A DNA stretch of 64,000 nucleotides, taken from the NCBI GenBank assembly GCA_029262855.1, contig JAJCYP010000032.1:36278-100277 (forward strand), written 5' to 3'. Source of the stretch: Bacteroidota bacterium. GTDB taxonomy: Bacteria > Bacteroidota > Rhodothermia > Rhodothermales > UBA10348. Shown here in pieces: positions 30,967 through 39,470 of this stretch; position 1 is the stretch's first letter; every line of letters starts with the position of its first letter. Position numbers and translations under genes: made by a program. The notes under the pieces were generated by a model, which made no database searches, was not told the origin of the DNA, and saw only the letters and a list, made by a program, of their open reading frames with translations.

Positions 30967-33783
30967 TTAAATCCCGACCTCCAATCGCAACATCCCAACC
31001 CGCCCCAACTCCGCCACATCCACAAACTGCCGGTGCCGCCGATCCAGCACATTCTGCACCGACAGCGTCAGCCGCGAATCCCCCCTGACACGGTACCCGA
31101 CGGCCAGATCCACCACCGAATAGGCCTCAGTCCGCCCGACGTATACGTCTGACCGCACCGGAAACCCACCCGCCCCACGAAGCTGAGCCTGCCCGGTCCA
31201 CGCGCCCCGCGCATACCGCCCAAAAACGCTGAACTTGGTCTTGGGCGCGTTGAGGGTCACCACGCCTCCGTCGCTTCGGAACTGATCATTTGACACCCAG
31301 GCGATGGACCCGCCAACTTGAAGGCTCTCCGACAGATACTGCATCATGGAGGCATCGACGCCGAAGAGGCTGATGTCCCCGAAGTTGCGACGCATCAGGA
31401 CGAGCGCGGTCGGATCGAAGGCTTCATTGGGTGTGACCGTGCCAAACGGAATGGCGCCCGCGACGCCGACAGAAACAAGCGTCGCGATTTCCTCGGCGGC
31501 GGTTCCGTTCTGGCCACCGACAAGCGGCGCCTGATCCAGCGCCAACAAGATGGAGGCGGCGTCTGGGTTCTCAGCCAGCGCCCGGGGTAGGGCCTCCGCA
31601 AGTGACGCAAACAGCGTCCCCACCTCGAGAAAAACGCTCGGCGTCCCCACGAACAGTGGCCCGACGAAATCACGCACGCGCGTCCAGTATCCATCCACCG
31701 CGACGACGGTCCCGCGGCCAATCAACCCCTGGTAGCCGAGCTCAAGAGTCTCCGTCCGAGTAATATCAAGGGCCGGCTGATCCGAGACCTGAGACACACC
31801 GAAAAACTGCTGCGACTCCAGATCGAGGACCTTCAATTCGTTCAGGACATCATCGACCGATGAGGGCAACACCGCCTCGAGGGCAGCCGAAAGGGCCGCC
31901 ACGTCGGAGGGCGAAGCCTCAGGTAAAACGCCTGAAGACACCAGGTTCTCGGCCAGCCCGGCCACGCTGGCAAACCGCGCGATTTCCCACATCTGCTGGA
32001 CGGTCGCTGCGTCATGAAGGTCAATGCGCCGTGAAGGGTCATCCACAAAAGGCGAGGTAAACTGCGGCAGGCCACTGGCATCGCGGGGGAACGTAAACCC
32101 CGTGATCATCCCCTGCGCCCGGATATCGGTCACGCCAGACACCCCAAACTGGGATCCCAAACCACCGAGCCCAAACAAATCCCGGGCACCCAGCACATCG
32201 CCAAACAGCTGGTTCGAGGCGGGCGATTTGAACGCGCGGTTCCACGTCGCCCGGAAGTTGTGCTGACTGCGGGGTCGGTACACGACAGCCGCGCGCGGGC
32301 TGAAGTACACGCCCTCCAGCCGATCGTGATAGTCGGCGCGCCCGGCCAGGGTCAGCGCCCACTGCGGCGAGAGGTCGGTGTCCGACTGCAAGTAGACGCC
32401 GGGTTCATTCATGGTGTCGGAATCCTCGTACCCGCCCGACACGGTCCCCTCGTTCCTGGGGACGGTCCGGAACCAGTCCGCTCCGTACGTGAGGTCGGTC
32501 CGCCCAATTCGACCGCCGTGCTGGATCTGTGCCACATACAGGCGGCTCCTGTCGATGAAGCTCTCGCCAGTCCTTAGGAAGAACGAATCCCCGGAGTCGA
32601 GGAAGTTGCCGTAGGCCTGTGCGAAGAACCGGCCCTTCGCCACCCTGACCTGCGCGTAGCCAAGCTGTGCACCGTCCACCTGCGCGGCGCCCGTGGGGGT
32701 GGTCTCGATGTTGTCGCCGCGCGTGAGGCCGGCATCAAGGATGAGCGTGGTGCCGCTCTGGAGATCGTTCGATGGCCCGAGCCGTCCCTCGACCCGCGCC
32801 GTCAGGGCCGTGTTGGCGAGATCAAAATTTCGCACCCCGATCCGGCCCGGGTCATGGCCGGCCAGGATCGCGGCGGCCCGGGCTTGTTGCTCGGCAGGCG
32901 AATCGTACTCAAAATCCCGCCCCGTGTAGTACTGCCCGGTGACTTTGTAGGCCCATCGACTGCTGAGAACCGCCGCGTGGCGTACGGCGCCGGCCTTGAC
33001 CGACTGCTCGCCACCCGTGAGCTGAAAGGAAGTCCCGGGGCTGTCGAAGGGCGATTTGGTGAGCACGTGGACCACACCGTTGGCGGCATTTGGCCCGTAC
33101 AGCGCCGAGGCGGGGCCCGACACGACCTCCATCTGGGCGATGTCGCTCGAGGTTGTCGGGAGGAGCTGGAGCGCGGTGAGGCGGACGGCCGGTGCCCGTG
33201 CGATCCGGTTGTCGACGAGCGTGAGCAGATTGGAGGCGAGGTTGTCGTTGAAACCCCGAACCACCACGCGACTCTGGTTCAATCCCGTCCGGATGACATC
33301 AACGGCGGGGGCCTCCAGCAGGTAGTCGGCTACGGTGAGGACGGTTCCTTTCCGGGCGATTTGGTCTGCGCCGATGACCGTGACGCGGGCGGGAGCGTCC
33401 AGCTTGCGCTGCTGCTTGCGCGACGCGGTGACGGTGATCTGGTTGATCTCGAAGGCGTCGGGGAGGAGCCGGATCGTCAGGCTTCTCGCAGCGGCTGTTC
33501 GCAGCGTGTCCGAGTACGCGATGAACCCGACATAACTCACCGTCAGGACGGCCGTGGTGAGCGACGTCTTGAGCACGAACTCGCCGGCAAGGTCCGTGGA
33601 CATGCCCAGCCTCTCGGATTTCGCGCCCTCACCGACCGGGGAGAGCGTGACGTGGGCATTGGGCAGGGGCGAAGCAGTCTCGGCATCGAGGACGATGCCC
33701 GTGACTCTCGCTGACGTCTGCGCCTGAGCGGCGACAGGACTCAGGAGGAGGCCCGCCGCCAGTACCAGTTGGGGGATACGCAT
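30967..33783 (-). CDS. TonB-dependent outer-membrane receptor
   Basis: A 938-residue receptor from the ATG at 33783 (MRIPQLVLAAGLLLSPVAAQA). A CarboxypepD_reg-like domain (about 24-105) precedes the plug (LEAPAVDVIRTGLNQSRVVVRGFND, FGPNAANGVVHVLTKSPFD-type block with YGPNAANG) and the beta-barrel. The last strand ends Glu-Val-Gly-Ile. The barrel holds an unusual alanine-rich loop around residues 620-700 and 790-830. The substrate is unknown: no adjacent SusD or siderophore gene is present. Confidence 0.92.
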   Translation of the reverse strand: MRIPQLVLAAGLLLSPVAAQAQTSARVTGIVLDAETASPLPNAHVTLSPVGEGAKSERLGMSTDLAGEFVLKTSLTTAVLTVSYVGFIAYSDTLRTAAARSLTIRLLPDAFEINQITVTASRKQQRKLDAPARVTVIGADQIARKGTVLTVADYLLEAPAVDVIRTGLNQSRVVVRGFNDNLASNLLTLVDNRIARAPAVRLTALQLLPTTSSDIAQMEVVSGPASALYGPNAANGVVHVLTKSPFDSPGTSFQLTGGEQSVKAGAVRHAAVLSSRWAYKVTGQYYTGRDFEYDSPAEQQARAAAILAGHDPGRIGVRNFDLANTALTARVEGRLGPSNDLQSGTTLILDAGLTRGDNIETTPTGAAQVDGAQLGYAQVRVAKGRFFAQAYGNFLDSGDSFFLRTGESFIDRSRLYVAQIQHGGRIGRTDLTYGADWFRTVPRNEGTVSGGYEDSDTMNEPGVYLQSDTDLSPQWALTLAGRADYHDRLEGVYFSPRAAVVYRPRSQHNFRATWNRAFKSPASNQLFGDVLGARDLFGLGGLGSQFGVSGVTDIRAQGMITGFTFPRDASGLPQFTSPFVDDPSRRIDLHDAATVQQMWEIARFASVAGLAENLVSSGVLPEASPSDVAALSAALEAVLPSSVDDVLNELKVLDLESQQFFGVSQVSDQPALDITRTETLELGYQGLIGRGTVVAVDGYWTRVRDFVGPLFVGTPSVFLEVGTLFASLAEALPRALAENPDAASILLALDQAPLVGGQNGTAAEEIATLVSVGVAGAIPFGTVTPNEAFDPTALVLMRRNFGDISLFGVDASMMQYLSESLQVGGSIAWVSNDQFRSDGGVVTLNAPKTKFSVFGRYARGAWTGQAQLRGAGGFPVRSDVYVGRTEAYSVVDLAVGYRVRGDSRLTLSVQNVLDRRHRQFVDVAELGRVGMLRLEVGI

Positions 33784-34188
33784 GCCCCAATGTCGGTCCG
33801 GGCGGCGAGTGGTGTCAAAGCGTGTACGGATTTTTCCGTTGTGATGGCGTTGCGTCCGCGCCGGCACTGCGCTCTATGGATGTGAACCCACCCAACTCGC
33901 GCCATGCCGCCTCCAGCAACTGAACCGGAACCCGTAGTTCGAGCCGTCCTCAAGATTCGCCTTGACCAACACCTCGACCGGCGCACCTTCGAACTCCAGA
34001 CCTGCTCCCGTCATGAGCGGGCCGAGCGCGTCCGGCAGGCCTTGCGATGGCAACTGGCCCTCCTGGCTTTCGAAAAGCGACACGCCGCGCTGACATACGT
34101 GCCGGAGGCTGCGGGATTCATCAACGAGGACTCGGTGTTTATCGGGACATGCTGAGCGAGGGGGCCTGTCGGCGCCGGGCGCCTGCCC
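33784..34188. other. Gene-free gap of about 400 bp
   Basis: Short open frames exist on both strands (33904-34155 plus, 33874-34083 minus with a GTG start), but neither has a recognisable domain, a clear ribosome site or a neighbour that would support it. The part next to 33783 probably holds the receptor promoter. I assign no gene here. Confidence 0.5.
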
Positions 34189-35145
34189 TCAAACCCCACC
34201 CACAAAGTCCACGATCCGTGCCGCCAGCAGCTCCGTGTTGTGCGGCGCGAGTATATCGCCCGCCAGCACGTGGTCGCTCCGCTCATTGATATCCCCCAGA
34301 TCCAGAATCTCCTTCAACGGGGACCGAAACCGCATCACAAACCTAAGCGCCTTCTCGACATCGACAACAATATCATCGCGCGAATACCCCATCATCACGG
34401 GTGTCGTGATATTCTCCACGTGGAGATTCCGAACGTGTCGGACGAGCGCCATCATCGGGAGCAGAGCGCGGGTCGGAAACCGCGACGTCCAGTACTTGCC
34501 ATGCCGATCGTTGTAGGGTTGCCAGGTCTGTTCGATACCCAGCAAGGTGTCGGCGATGTGGCGGCCCCAGGGCACAAGGAGCAGGTCGGCGAAGCGATTG
34601 GCCGGCCCAAAATTGGGAGAGAGCAGAATCAGAGCGGCCAGGGACTGTGAAAGGCTCTCCCGCGCTGCGGCCCATGCGGCAAGGGTGCCTCCCGTGGAGG
34701 TGCCGATCAGCACCACGCGCTCGCCGAGTCGCTCGCCGATGGCCAGCGCCTCGACGGTGTCGGTCATCCAGTCCTCGACACGCGCTCGCGCGAGTTCCTT
34801 GCCGGGCAGGCCGTGCCCGGTCAGCCGTGTGTAAAACAGATTGGCGCCGAGTTCGCGGGCCACCAGGTCGGAGAGGGGAGCGGTCTCCTGGCGAGTCGCG
34901 GTGAAGCCGTGGAGATACACCACGCTGAGCGGAGTCCGGGCACCAGGCACACCGGCCCAAATGATCTTCTTCTCGGTGCCGGGCGTGATGTCGTGGTGCT
35001 GCGATTCGGCCCCGGCGAGGTAGGCGTCAAGGTCGGCCGGGAGGCTCGGCGGCTCGAAGGTCTCCGACACGCGGATCCGGGGGCCGAGGGCAATCGCGCC
35101 GCCTATTGCGGCGAGGCCGCCGAGAAGGAGTTTGCCTTTGTTCAT
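34189..35145 (-). CDS. Alpha/beta hydrolase, membrane-anchored or exported
   Basis: A 318-residue alpha/beta hydrolase. An N-terminal hydrophobic segment (LLLGGLAAIGGAIALG, residues 6-21) acts as signal or anchor. The oxyanion block HGFTATRQE and the nucleophile elbow GTSTGG are clear; the catalytic Asp is probably in YSRDD and the His in ERSDHVLAGD. Carboxylesterase or monoacylglycerol lipase-like activity is plausible. It is divergent from the MATE gene. Confidence 0.88.
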   Translation of the reverse strand: MNKGKLLLGGLAAIGGAIALGPRIRVSETFEPPSLPADLDAYLAGAESQHHDITPGTEKKIIWAGVPGARTPLSVVYLHGFTATRQETAPLSDLVARELGANLFYTRLTGHGLPGKELARARVEDWMTDTVEALAIGERLGERVVLIGTSTGGTLAAWAAARESLSQSLAALILLSPNFGPANRFADLLLVPWGRHIADTLLGIEQTWQPYNDRHGKYWTSRFPTRALLPMMALVRHVRNLHVENITTPVMMGYSRDDIVVDVEKALRFVMRFRSPLKEILDLGDINERSDHVLAGDILAPHNTELLAARIVDFVGGV

Positions 35146-35246
35146 CGGGCCGTGTCATTGGGACGAGGCGCAAGATAGGCGGGACACGTCGCAATTCGCG
35201 TCCACTCGAGGCCCTCGGCGGCGCGGTGGCGGCGTAAGTTCGCCCG

Positions 35247-36572
35247 ATGCCTTCCACGTCCCCAGCCACCGATAACCGCCGCCTCGTCCAGTTGGCGGTT
35301 CCGGTGCTCTTCTCGCTCATCGCTGAACCACTCACGGGTCTGGTCGACACGGCCTTCGTAGCCCGACTCGGCTCGGTCGAACTTGCCGGGCTTGGTGCTG
35401 GCGCCATGGCGCTGTCGTCCGTCTTCTGGATCTTCAACTTCCTGGGCATCGGCACGCAGACCGAAGTCGCCAAGGCCGACGGGGGAGGGCGACTCGACCA
35501 GGTCCGCGGTATGTCCTCGCTGGCGATTCTGGTCGGCGGGGTCCTGGGACTCGGAGTTCTGGTCGTTGGAATCCCGGCGGCCGTCCTGGTTTCCGAGGCG
35601 ATGGGGGCGGCGGGCGCCGTCGAAGAGGCCGCGACGTCCTACATCCGCATCCGGCTCCTGGGGGCTCCCGCCATGCTGGTGCTCCTCGGCATTTTCGGGA
35701 CCATGCGGGGGCGCGGCGACATGAAGACGCCACTCTGGATTGCCCTGGGCGTGAATGCCCTGAACGTGGCGCTTGACGCCCTCCTGATCTTCGGGGCCGG
35801 TCCCGTTCCGGCGTTCGGGATAGAAGGCGCGGCGGCAGCCAGCAGCCTGAGCCAGTGGCTGGGGGCGATTGCGGGCGTGCTGATCATTCGGCGACGGATC
35901 GGGTTCGGCCTCGGCGGGATCAGTCGGGCCGACGTCACGGGGCTCTTTCGCATCGGCGGCGACCTGTTCGTCCGGACAGGGATGTTGACGCTGTTTCTGA
36001 TCCTCGGCACGCGCGCGGCGACGCGGCTGGGTGCGGAGTCCGGGGCCGCGCACCAGGCCATTCGTCAGGCGTGGCTCTTCACGGCGCTGTTTCTGGATGC
36101 CTGGGCCGTGTCTGCGCAGACCATGGTTGGCAACGCCGTGGGCGGATTCAACATGGAGCGCGCGCGGCGGGTGGCGGCATTGGCGTGCTGGTGGAGTCTC
36201 GGGACCGGTGCCGTCCTGACACTGGGGTTGCTGCTGGCCTCCGGCCCCATTCGGGATCTGCTGGTGCCATCGGACGCCTCCGCGCTGTTCGATCAGGCGT
36301 GGTGGGTGGCGATTGTGATGCTGCCCATCTCGGGACTGACGTTTGCCACCGACGGGATTCATTGGGGCACGGGGGATTTCGCCTATCTCAGAAACGCGAC
36401 GGTCATCGCGACGCTTTCCATGGGCGGGGTGCTCCTGGGTCTGGAGGGCGCGGGGCAGCTGTCGCTGACCGGGATTTGGTGGCTGACCGCGGCCTGGGTC
36501 GGGATTCGGGCGGCGATTGGGCTGGTGCGGGTGTGGCCGGGGATTGGGCGGGCGCCGCTGCGGGTGGGGTGA
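35247..36572 (+). CDS. MATE-family (DinF-like) efflux transporter
   Basis: A 441-residue, 12-helix membrane protein. The first helix block PVLFSLIAEPLTGLVDTAFVARLGSVELAGLGAG is the MATE signature, repeated in the second half (LDAWAVSAQTMVGNAVG). The WIFNFLGIGTQTEVAKA block places it in the DinF/NorM side of the family. Drug or metabolite export driven by Na+ or H+ is expected. The gene stands alone. Confidence 0.93.
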   Translation: MPSTSPATDNRRLVQLAVPVLFSLIAEPLTGLVDTAFVARLGSVELAGLGAGAMALSSVFWIFNFLGIGTQTEVAKADGGGRLDQVRGMSSLAILVGGVLGLGVLVVGIPAAVLVSEAMGAAGAVEEAATSYIRIRLLGAPAMLVLLGIFGTMRGRGDMKTPLWIALGVNALNVALDALLIFGAGPVPAFGIEGAAAASSLSQWLGAIAGVLIIRRRIGFGLGGISRADVTGLFRIGGDLFVRTGMLTLFLILGTRAATRLGAESGAAHQAIRQAWLFTALFLDAWAVSAQTMVGNAVGGFNMERARRVAALACWWSLGTGAVLTLGLLLASGPIRDLLVPSDASALFDQAWWVAIVMLPISGLTFATDGIHWGTGDFAYLRNATVIATLSMGGVLLGLEGAGQLSLTGIWWLTAAWVGIRAAIGLVRVWPGIGRAPLRVG

Positions 36573-36582
36573 ACCGACCCGA

Positions 36583-36679
36583 GAAAACCAGGCCGCAGTT
36601 TCTCGAAGACCTCGAGTACTGGGTTCGTCGGGATCAAGACTCCGTCTGCATCACGCTCGATCAGTGCGCGGTACTTCAT
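36583..36679 (-). pseudogene. Possible HicB-like antitoxin 5' remnant
   Basis: On the minus strand an ATG at 36679 starts MKYRALIERDADGVL, which resembles the opening beta-strands of HicB antitoxins, but the following residues do not continue the family pattern and the frame runs into the 3' end of the MATE gene. It is probably a stump of a lost HicB gene; chance similarity cannot be excluded. Confidence 0.3.
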
Positions 36680-36702
36680 TGTGGCTCAGGCAACATAGTT
36701 TG

Positions 36703-37047
36703 TTAGCGGGCCACGACGATGACATCTCCGGGATTCGCGTGGCGAAGCGCCTCCTCGGCCTCCGGAAGAAGAGGCAGGAGATCGCTGAATTTTGTGCCGA
36801 TGGCATCCAAAACGACCACAGCAATCGAACGTCCGGCAACGTTCTGCTGAAAGCGGAGTCGCTTGTCGACCGTGAGGAGCGCGTCGAAGTCCGTTTCTGC
36901 TAGCGCTAGCAATTCCCCGTTACGCTTGCCGGCCCATCCCCGGTATCGAACGGTCTCTACCACGAAAGCCGACGAGAATTCGCCGCGCAGCTTTTCCGGG
37001 ACACCTTCATCCAGAAGGATGACAATCCGATCAGTCGCTGAGGGCAT
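36703..37047 (-). CDS. DUF5615 PIN-like protein (putative toxin)
   Basis: A 114-residue PIN-like protein. Family acidic sites are visible: ILLDEGVP near the N-terminus, ALAETDFDALLTVDKRLRFQQN in the middle and a hydrophobic VVVLDA strand. DUF5615 proteins pair with DUF433 proteins and are thought to be toxin-like RNases. It overlaps the upstream DUF433 gene by 17 bp, so the pair forms one operon. Confidence 0.88.
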   Translation of the reverse strand: MPSATDRIVILLDEGVPEKLRGEFSSAFVVETVRYRGWAGKRNGELLALAETDFDALLTVDKRLRFQQNVAGRSIAVVVLDAIGTKFSDLLPLLPEAEEALRHANPGDVIVVAR

Positions 37048-37255
37048 CTGCTCGCACCAGGGCCTCTTCAGATAGAGAGAGGAACGCCACGGCCTGTTCT
37101 CGCGCCACCGTCGGGAAATCTGACAGGAAGTCGTCCAGGGAAACTCCAGAGGCCAGATGGTCGATCAGCGTGTGGACCGGAACCCGGGTGCCGAAAAACA
37201 CGGGAATGCCACTCATGATCTCGGGATCGGAGTGATAGACTTTGCTCTGCTTCAT
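37031..37255 (-). CDS. DUF433 protein (putative antitoxin)
   Basis: A 74-residue DUF433 protein with the signature DPEIMSGIPVFFGTRVPVHTLIDHLASG and the closing DFPTVAREQAVAFL. DUF433 is a small helix-turn-helix domain that usually stands upstream of a DUF5615 gene. Antitoxin and autorepressor roles are inferred from this pairing. Confidence 0.9.
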   Translation of the reverse strand: MKQSKVYHSDPEIMSGIPVFFGTRVPVHTLIDHLASGVSLDDFLSDFPTVAREQAVAFLSLSEEALVRADALSD

Positions 37256-37341
37256 GATTCGCGTCCGGCTGTTTCAAATGTCCAACGCCGACAAGGCAGG
37301 ACCGATCCTCAGCGTTCCGCGGGACGCGGCCAACATCAACC

Positions 37342-38232
37342 TCAGCCGAAGTTCGGCGGCACCCCAATCTCGCGTACCTCCTCGACAAACGCCCTGCCAG
37401 CCTCTTCCGTCAGCCCTTCCAGCGGCGGCCGAATCGCCAGCCACCCACCGTGGCCAGACTCCTCCGCCAACAACAGCTTCAGCCCAGGCACAAACGGTGC
37501 GCCTGACAACGCCTCGCGATACGCCGTCAACCGAACCTGAGCCTCGGGAACGCGCCCCCGAAACACCTCCGCCGCCAGCCGCGAGGTAAGATTCGCCGAG
37601 GCCGTCAGGCACCCGGCACCGCCAGCCTCCAGCAGGTCAAGCAGCAGCTTCTCATTTCCCGCCAGCACGGCCAGCGACGGATGCCGAGCCACCAGCCGCT
37701 TCATCCGCGCGAGATCGCCAGACGAGTCCTTCAGCGCCGCGGTCTCGACAGGCCAGCGCGCGACGAGTCGAGCGATGAGCTCCTCGCTGAACCCAACCGC
37801 CACGAGGCGAGGAAAGTGATACAACACAATCCGCAACGCGTCCGAGCCGACCCCTTCCACCAGCCCCTCGAAAAAGGCGAAGATCCCATCGTCCGAAACC
37901 CCCTTGTAGTAGAATGGCGGAGTCACCAAGACTGCCGCGCAGCCTTGCTGGACCGCATGCCGAGAAAGCGCAACCGCATCCGGAAGCGCGCAGGCACCAG
38001 CGCCGACAACAATTCGGTGCATCTCGATTCCGGCGCCGGCGAGCGCATCGACAGCCTCAGTCCTTTCTGAGACCGAGAACGAATTGGCCTCGCCGGTCGA
38101 GCCGAATACGGCCACGCCGTCGCAGCCGGAGTCGAGCAGCCATTGGACGTGCGTTGCGAAACGCGCGTGATCGATCCCTAGGGTGGGTGTGAGGGGCGTA
38201 ACAGATGCAGCCCAAACGCCAGACAGACTCAT
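37342..38232 (-). CDS. DapA-family aldolase/dihydrodipicolinate synthase-like
   Basis: A 296-residue class I aldolase of the DapA/NanA family. The Schiff-base Lys lies in TAALKDSSGDLARM and the catalytic Tyr in RIVLYHFPR; the pyruvate-binding loop is GSTGEANSFSVSERTE. GSTGE rather than GTTGE and the coupling to a HAD phosphatase suggest a sugar-acid aldolase rather than lysine synthesis, but the substrate is uncertain. It overlaps the HAD gene by 4 bp. Confidence 0.88.
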   Translation of the reverse strand: MSLSGVWAASVTPLTPTLGIDHARFATHVQWLLDSGCDGVAVFGSTGEANSFSVSERTEAVDALAGAGIEMHRIVVGAGACALPDAVALSRHAVQQGCAAVLVTPPFYYKGVSDDGIFAFFEGLVEGVGSDALRIVLYHFPRLVAVGFSEELIARLVARWPVETAALKDSSGDLARMKRLVARHPSLAVLAGNEKLLLDLLEAGGAGCLTASANLTSRLAAEVFRGRVPEAQVRLTAYREALSGAPFVPGLKLLLAEESGHGGWLAIRPPLEGLTEEAGRAFVEEVREIGVPPNFG

Positions 38233-38861
38233 GGCAGTGCCTTGATGAGGTCAAAGAGACTCGAAAACACGCGATGCGCCCCGCGCTCGAGCAAGGAAGC
38301 CTCCGGAAACGAGCCGTCGTACGCCCAGACGGTGCACCCGGCGGCCACACCGGCCAAGACCCCCGAGAGGGAGTCCTCGATCACCAGGCAATCGCCAGGC
38401 GCAACGCCCAATCCGGCCGCGGCAGCCAAGTAGGCATCCGGCGCGGGTTTATTGAAAGCCACATCCTCCTGCGCCACAACCACCGAGAAAGGCAGCGACA
38501 GCTTCGCCACCACACCAAGCGCCCATTCCCGAGCCGTAGAAGTAGCCAAAGCCACCTGATACCGCGACCGCGCCGTCTCAATCAACTCCAACGCCCCCGG
38601 AATCGTCGCCACCAGCGGCAGCCAGTTCGCATAGATCGCGTTGTACAGCGTCTCAAACTCGCCGATGCCGAATCGCCCATCCCCGAACCGCTCGATGTCG
38701 GCAAACACCATGTGCGCTGCCTTGCCGGGATAGCCGGCCATCGACGCTTCAGGAATGGAATACGCGAACGCGTCGGCCGTAGCCTCGAGCGCTCGCATGG
38801 AGAGGGGCTCGGAGTCGATGATGACTCCGTCCATGTCGAAAATGACGGCCTTGAACTGCAT
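38229..38861 (-). CDS. HAD-family hydrolase (beta-phosphoglucomutase-like)
   Basis: A 210-residue HAD subfamily IA protein. Motif I is FDMDGVIIDSE, motif II the Thr/Ser in LATSTA, motif III the Lys in FNKPAPDAYL and motif IV VIEDSLSGVLAG. It belongs to the phosphatase/phosphoglucomutase group. The 4-bp overlap with the aldolase gene points to sequential steps on one sugar-like substrate. Confidence 0.9.
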   Translation of the reverse strand: MQFKAVIFDMDGVIIDSEPLSMRALEATADAFAYSIPEASMAGYPGKAAHMVFADIERFGDGRFGIGEFETLYNAIYANWLPLVATIPGALELIETARSRYQVALATSTAREWALGVVAKLSLPFSVVVAQEDVAFNKPAPDAYLAAAAGLGVAPGDCLVIEDSLSGVLAGVAAGCTVWAYDGSFPEASLLERGAHRVFSSLFDLIKALP

Positions 38862-38960
38862 GCACGAAAACTAGTGGATAACTCCGCGGCCGAGGCCGGC
38901 CCGGTTGACCTAATTTACCTGAATCGCGACCCGCCAGACGATTCGAACCAATCCGACCCC

Positions 38961-39419
38961 ATGCCGACACCCCATTTCAAGCGTGTGCGCACGTTCATGC
39001 AAAAGGTTGGACAGGACACGCCCACGCAAGCCCATGTCCCCGATGCCAGTACGCGGGTCCTGCGCGCCAAGTTGATCCTGGAGGAGGCGCTGGAAACGGT
39101 CGAGGCCCTGGGCGTCACGGTGCGCGCTGGTGAAAACGGTCCGTTGATCGAGGAGGCTGAGCTTCAGTACTCGGACGGAAATCCGGTGGACATCGAGGGC
39201 GTCGTGGATGGCTGCGCGGACATCTCGGTCGTGACAGTCGGGACGTTGATCGCGTTCGGTGTGGACGATGAGCCGGTCCTCGAAGAGGTGGACTCGGCGA
39301 ACCTCCGGAAGTTTGGCCCGGGCGGGTACATGCGCGAGGACGGGAAGTGGATGAAGCCGCCGGATTGGACACCGCCGGACATTGATGGGGCGATTGAGCG
39401 AGGGAATCCGGGCGGCTGA
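38961..39419 (+). CDS. MazG/PRA-PH-like nucleotide pyrophosphohydrolase
   Basis: A 152-residue protein from the ATG at 38961 (MPTPHFKRVRTFMQKVGQ). The core RAKLILEEALETVEALG carries the metal-binding glutamates of all-alpha NTP pyrophosphatases, and VDGCADISVVTVGTLIAFG the matching acidic residues of the second helix (ExxxD-like). It is similar to phosphoribosyl-ATP pyrophosphohydrolase-like proteins also found in phages; a housecleaning or histidine role cannot be told apart. Confidence 0.85.
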   Translation: MPTPHFKRVRTFMQKVGQDTPTQAHVPDASTRVLRAKLILEEALETVEALGVTVRAGENGPLIEEAELQYSDGNPVDIEGVVDGCADISVVTVGTLIAFGVDDEPVLEEVDSANLRKFGPGGYMREDGKWMKPPDWTPPDIDGAIERGNPGG

Positions 39420-39470
39420 TCCGTTACACTCCAGCGCGGCCGGGACTCCATTTGAAAAAGACGGAGTCCC

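Noticed and set aside
33904..34155. Small gene of 83 codons
   Set aside because: No domain, no start context and an equally long frame on the other strand; not supported.
38205..38960. Long plus-strand frame upstream of the MazG-like gene
   Set aside because: It is antisense to the HAD gene, which has clear motifs; only the part from 38961 is real.
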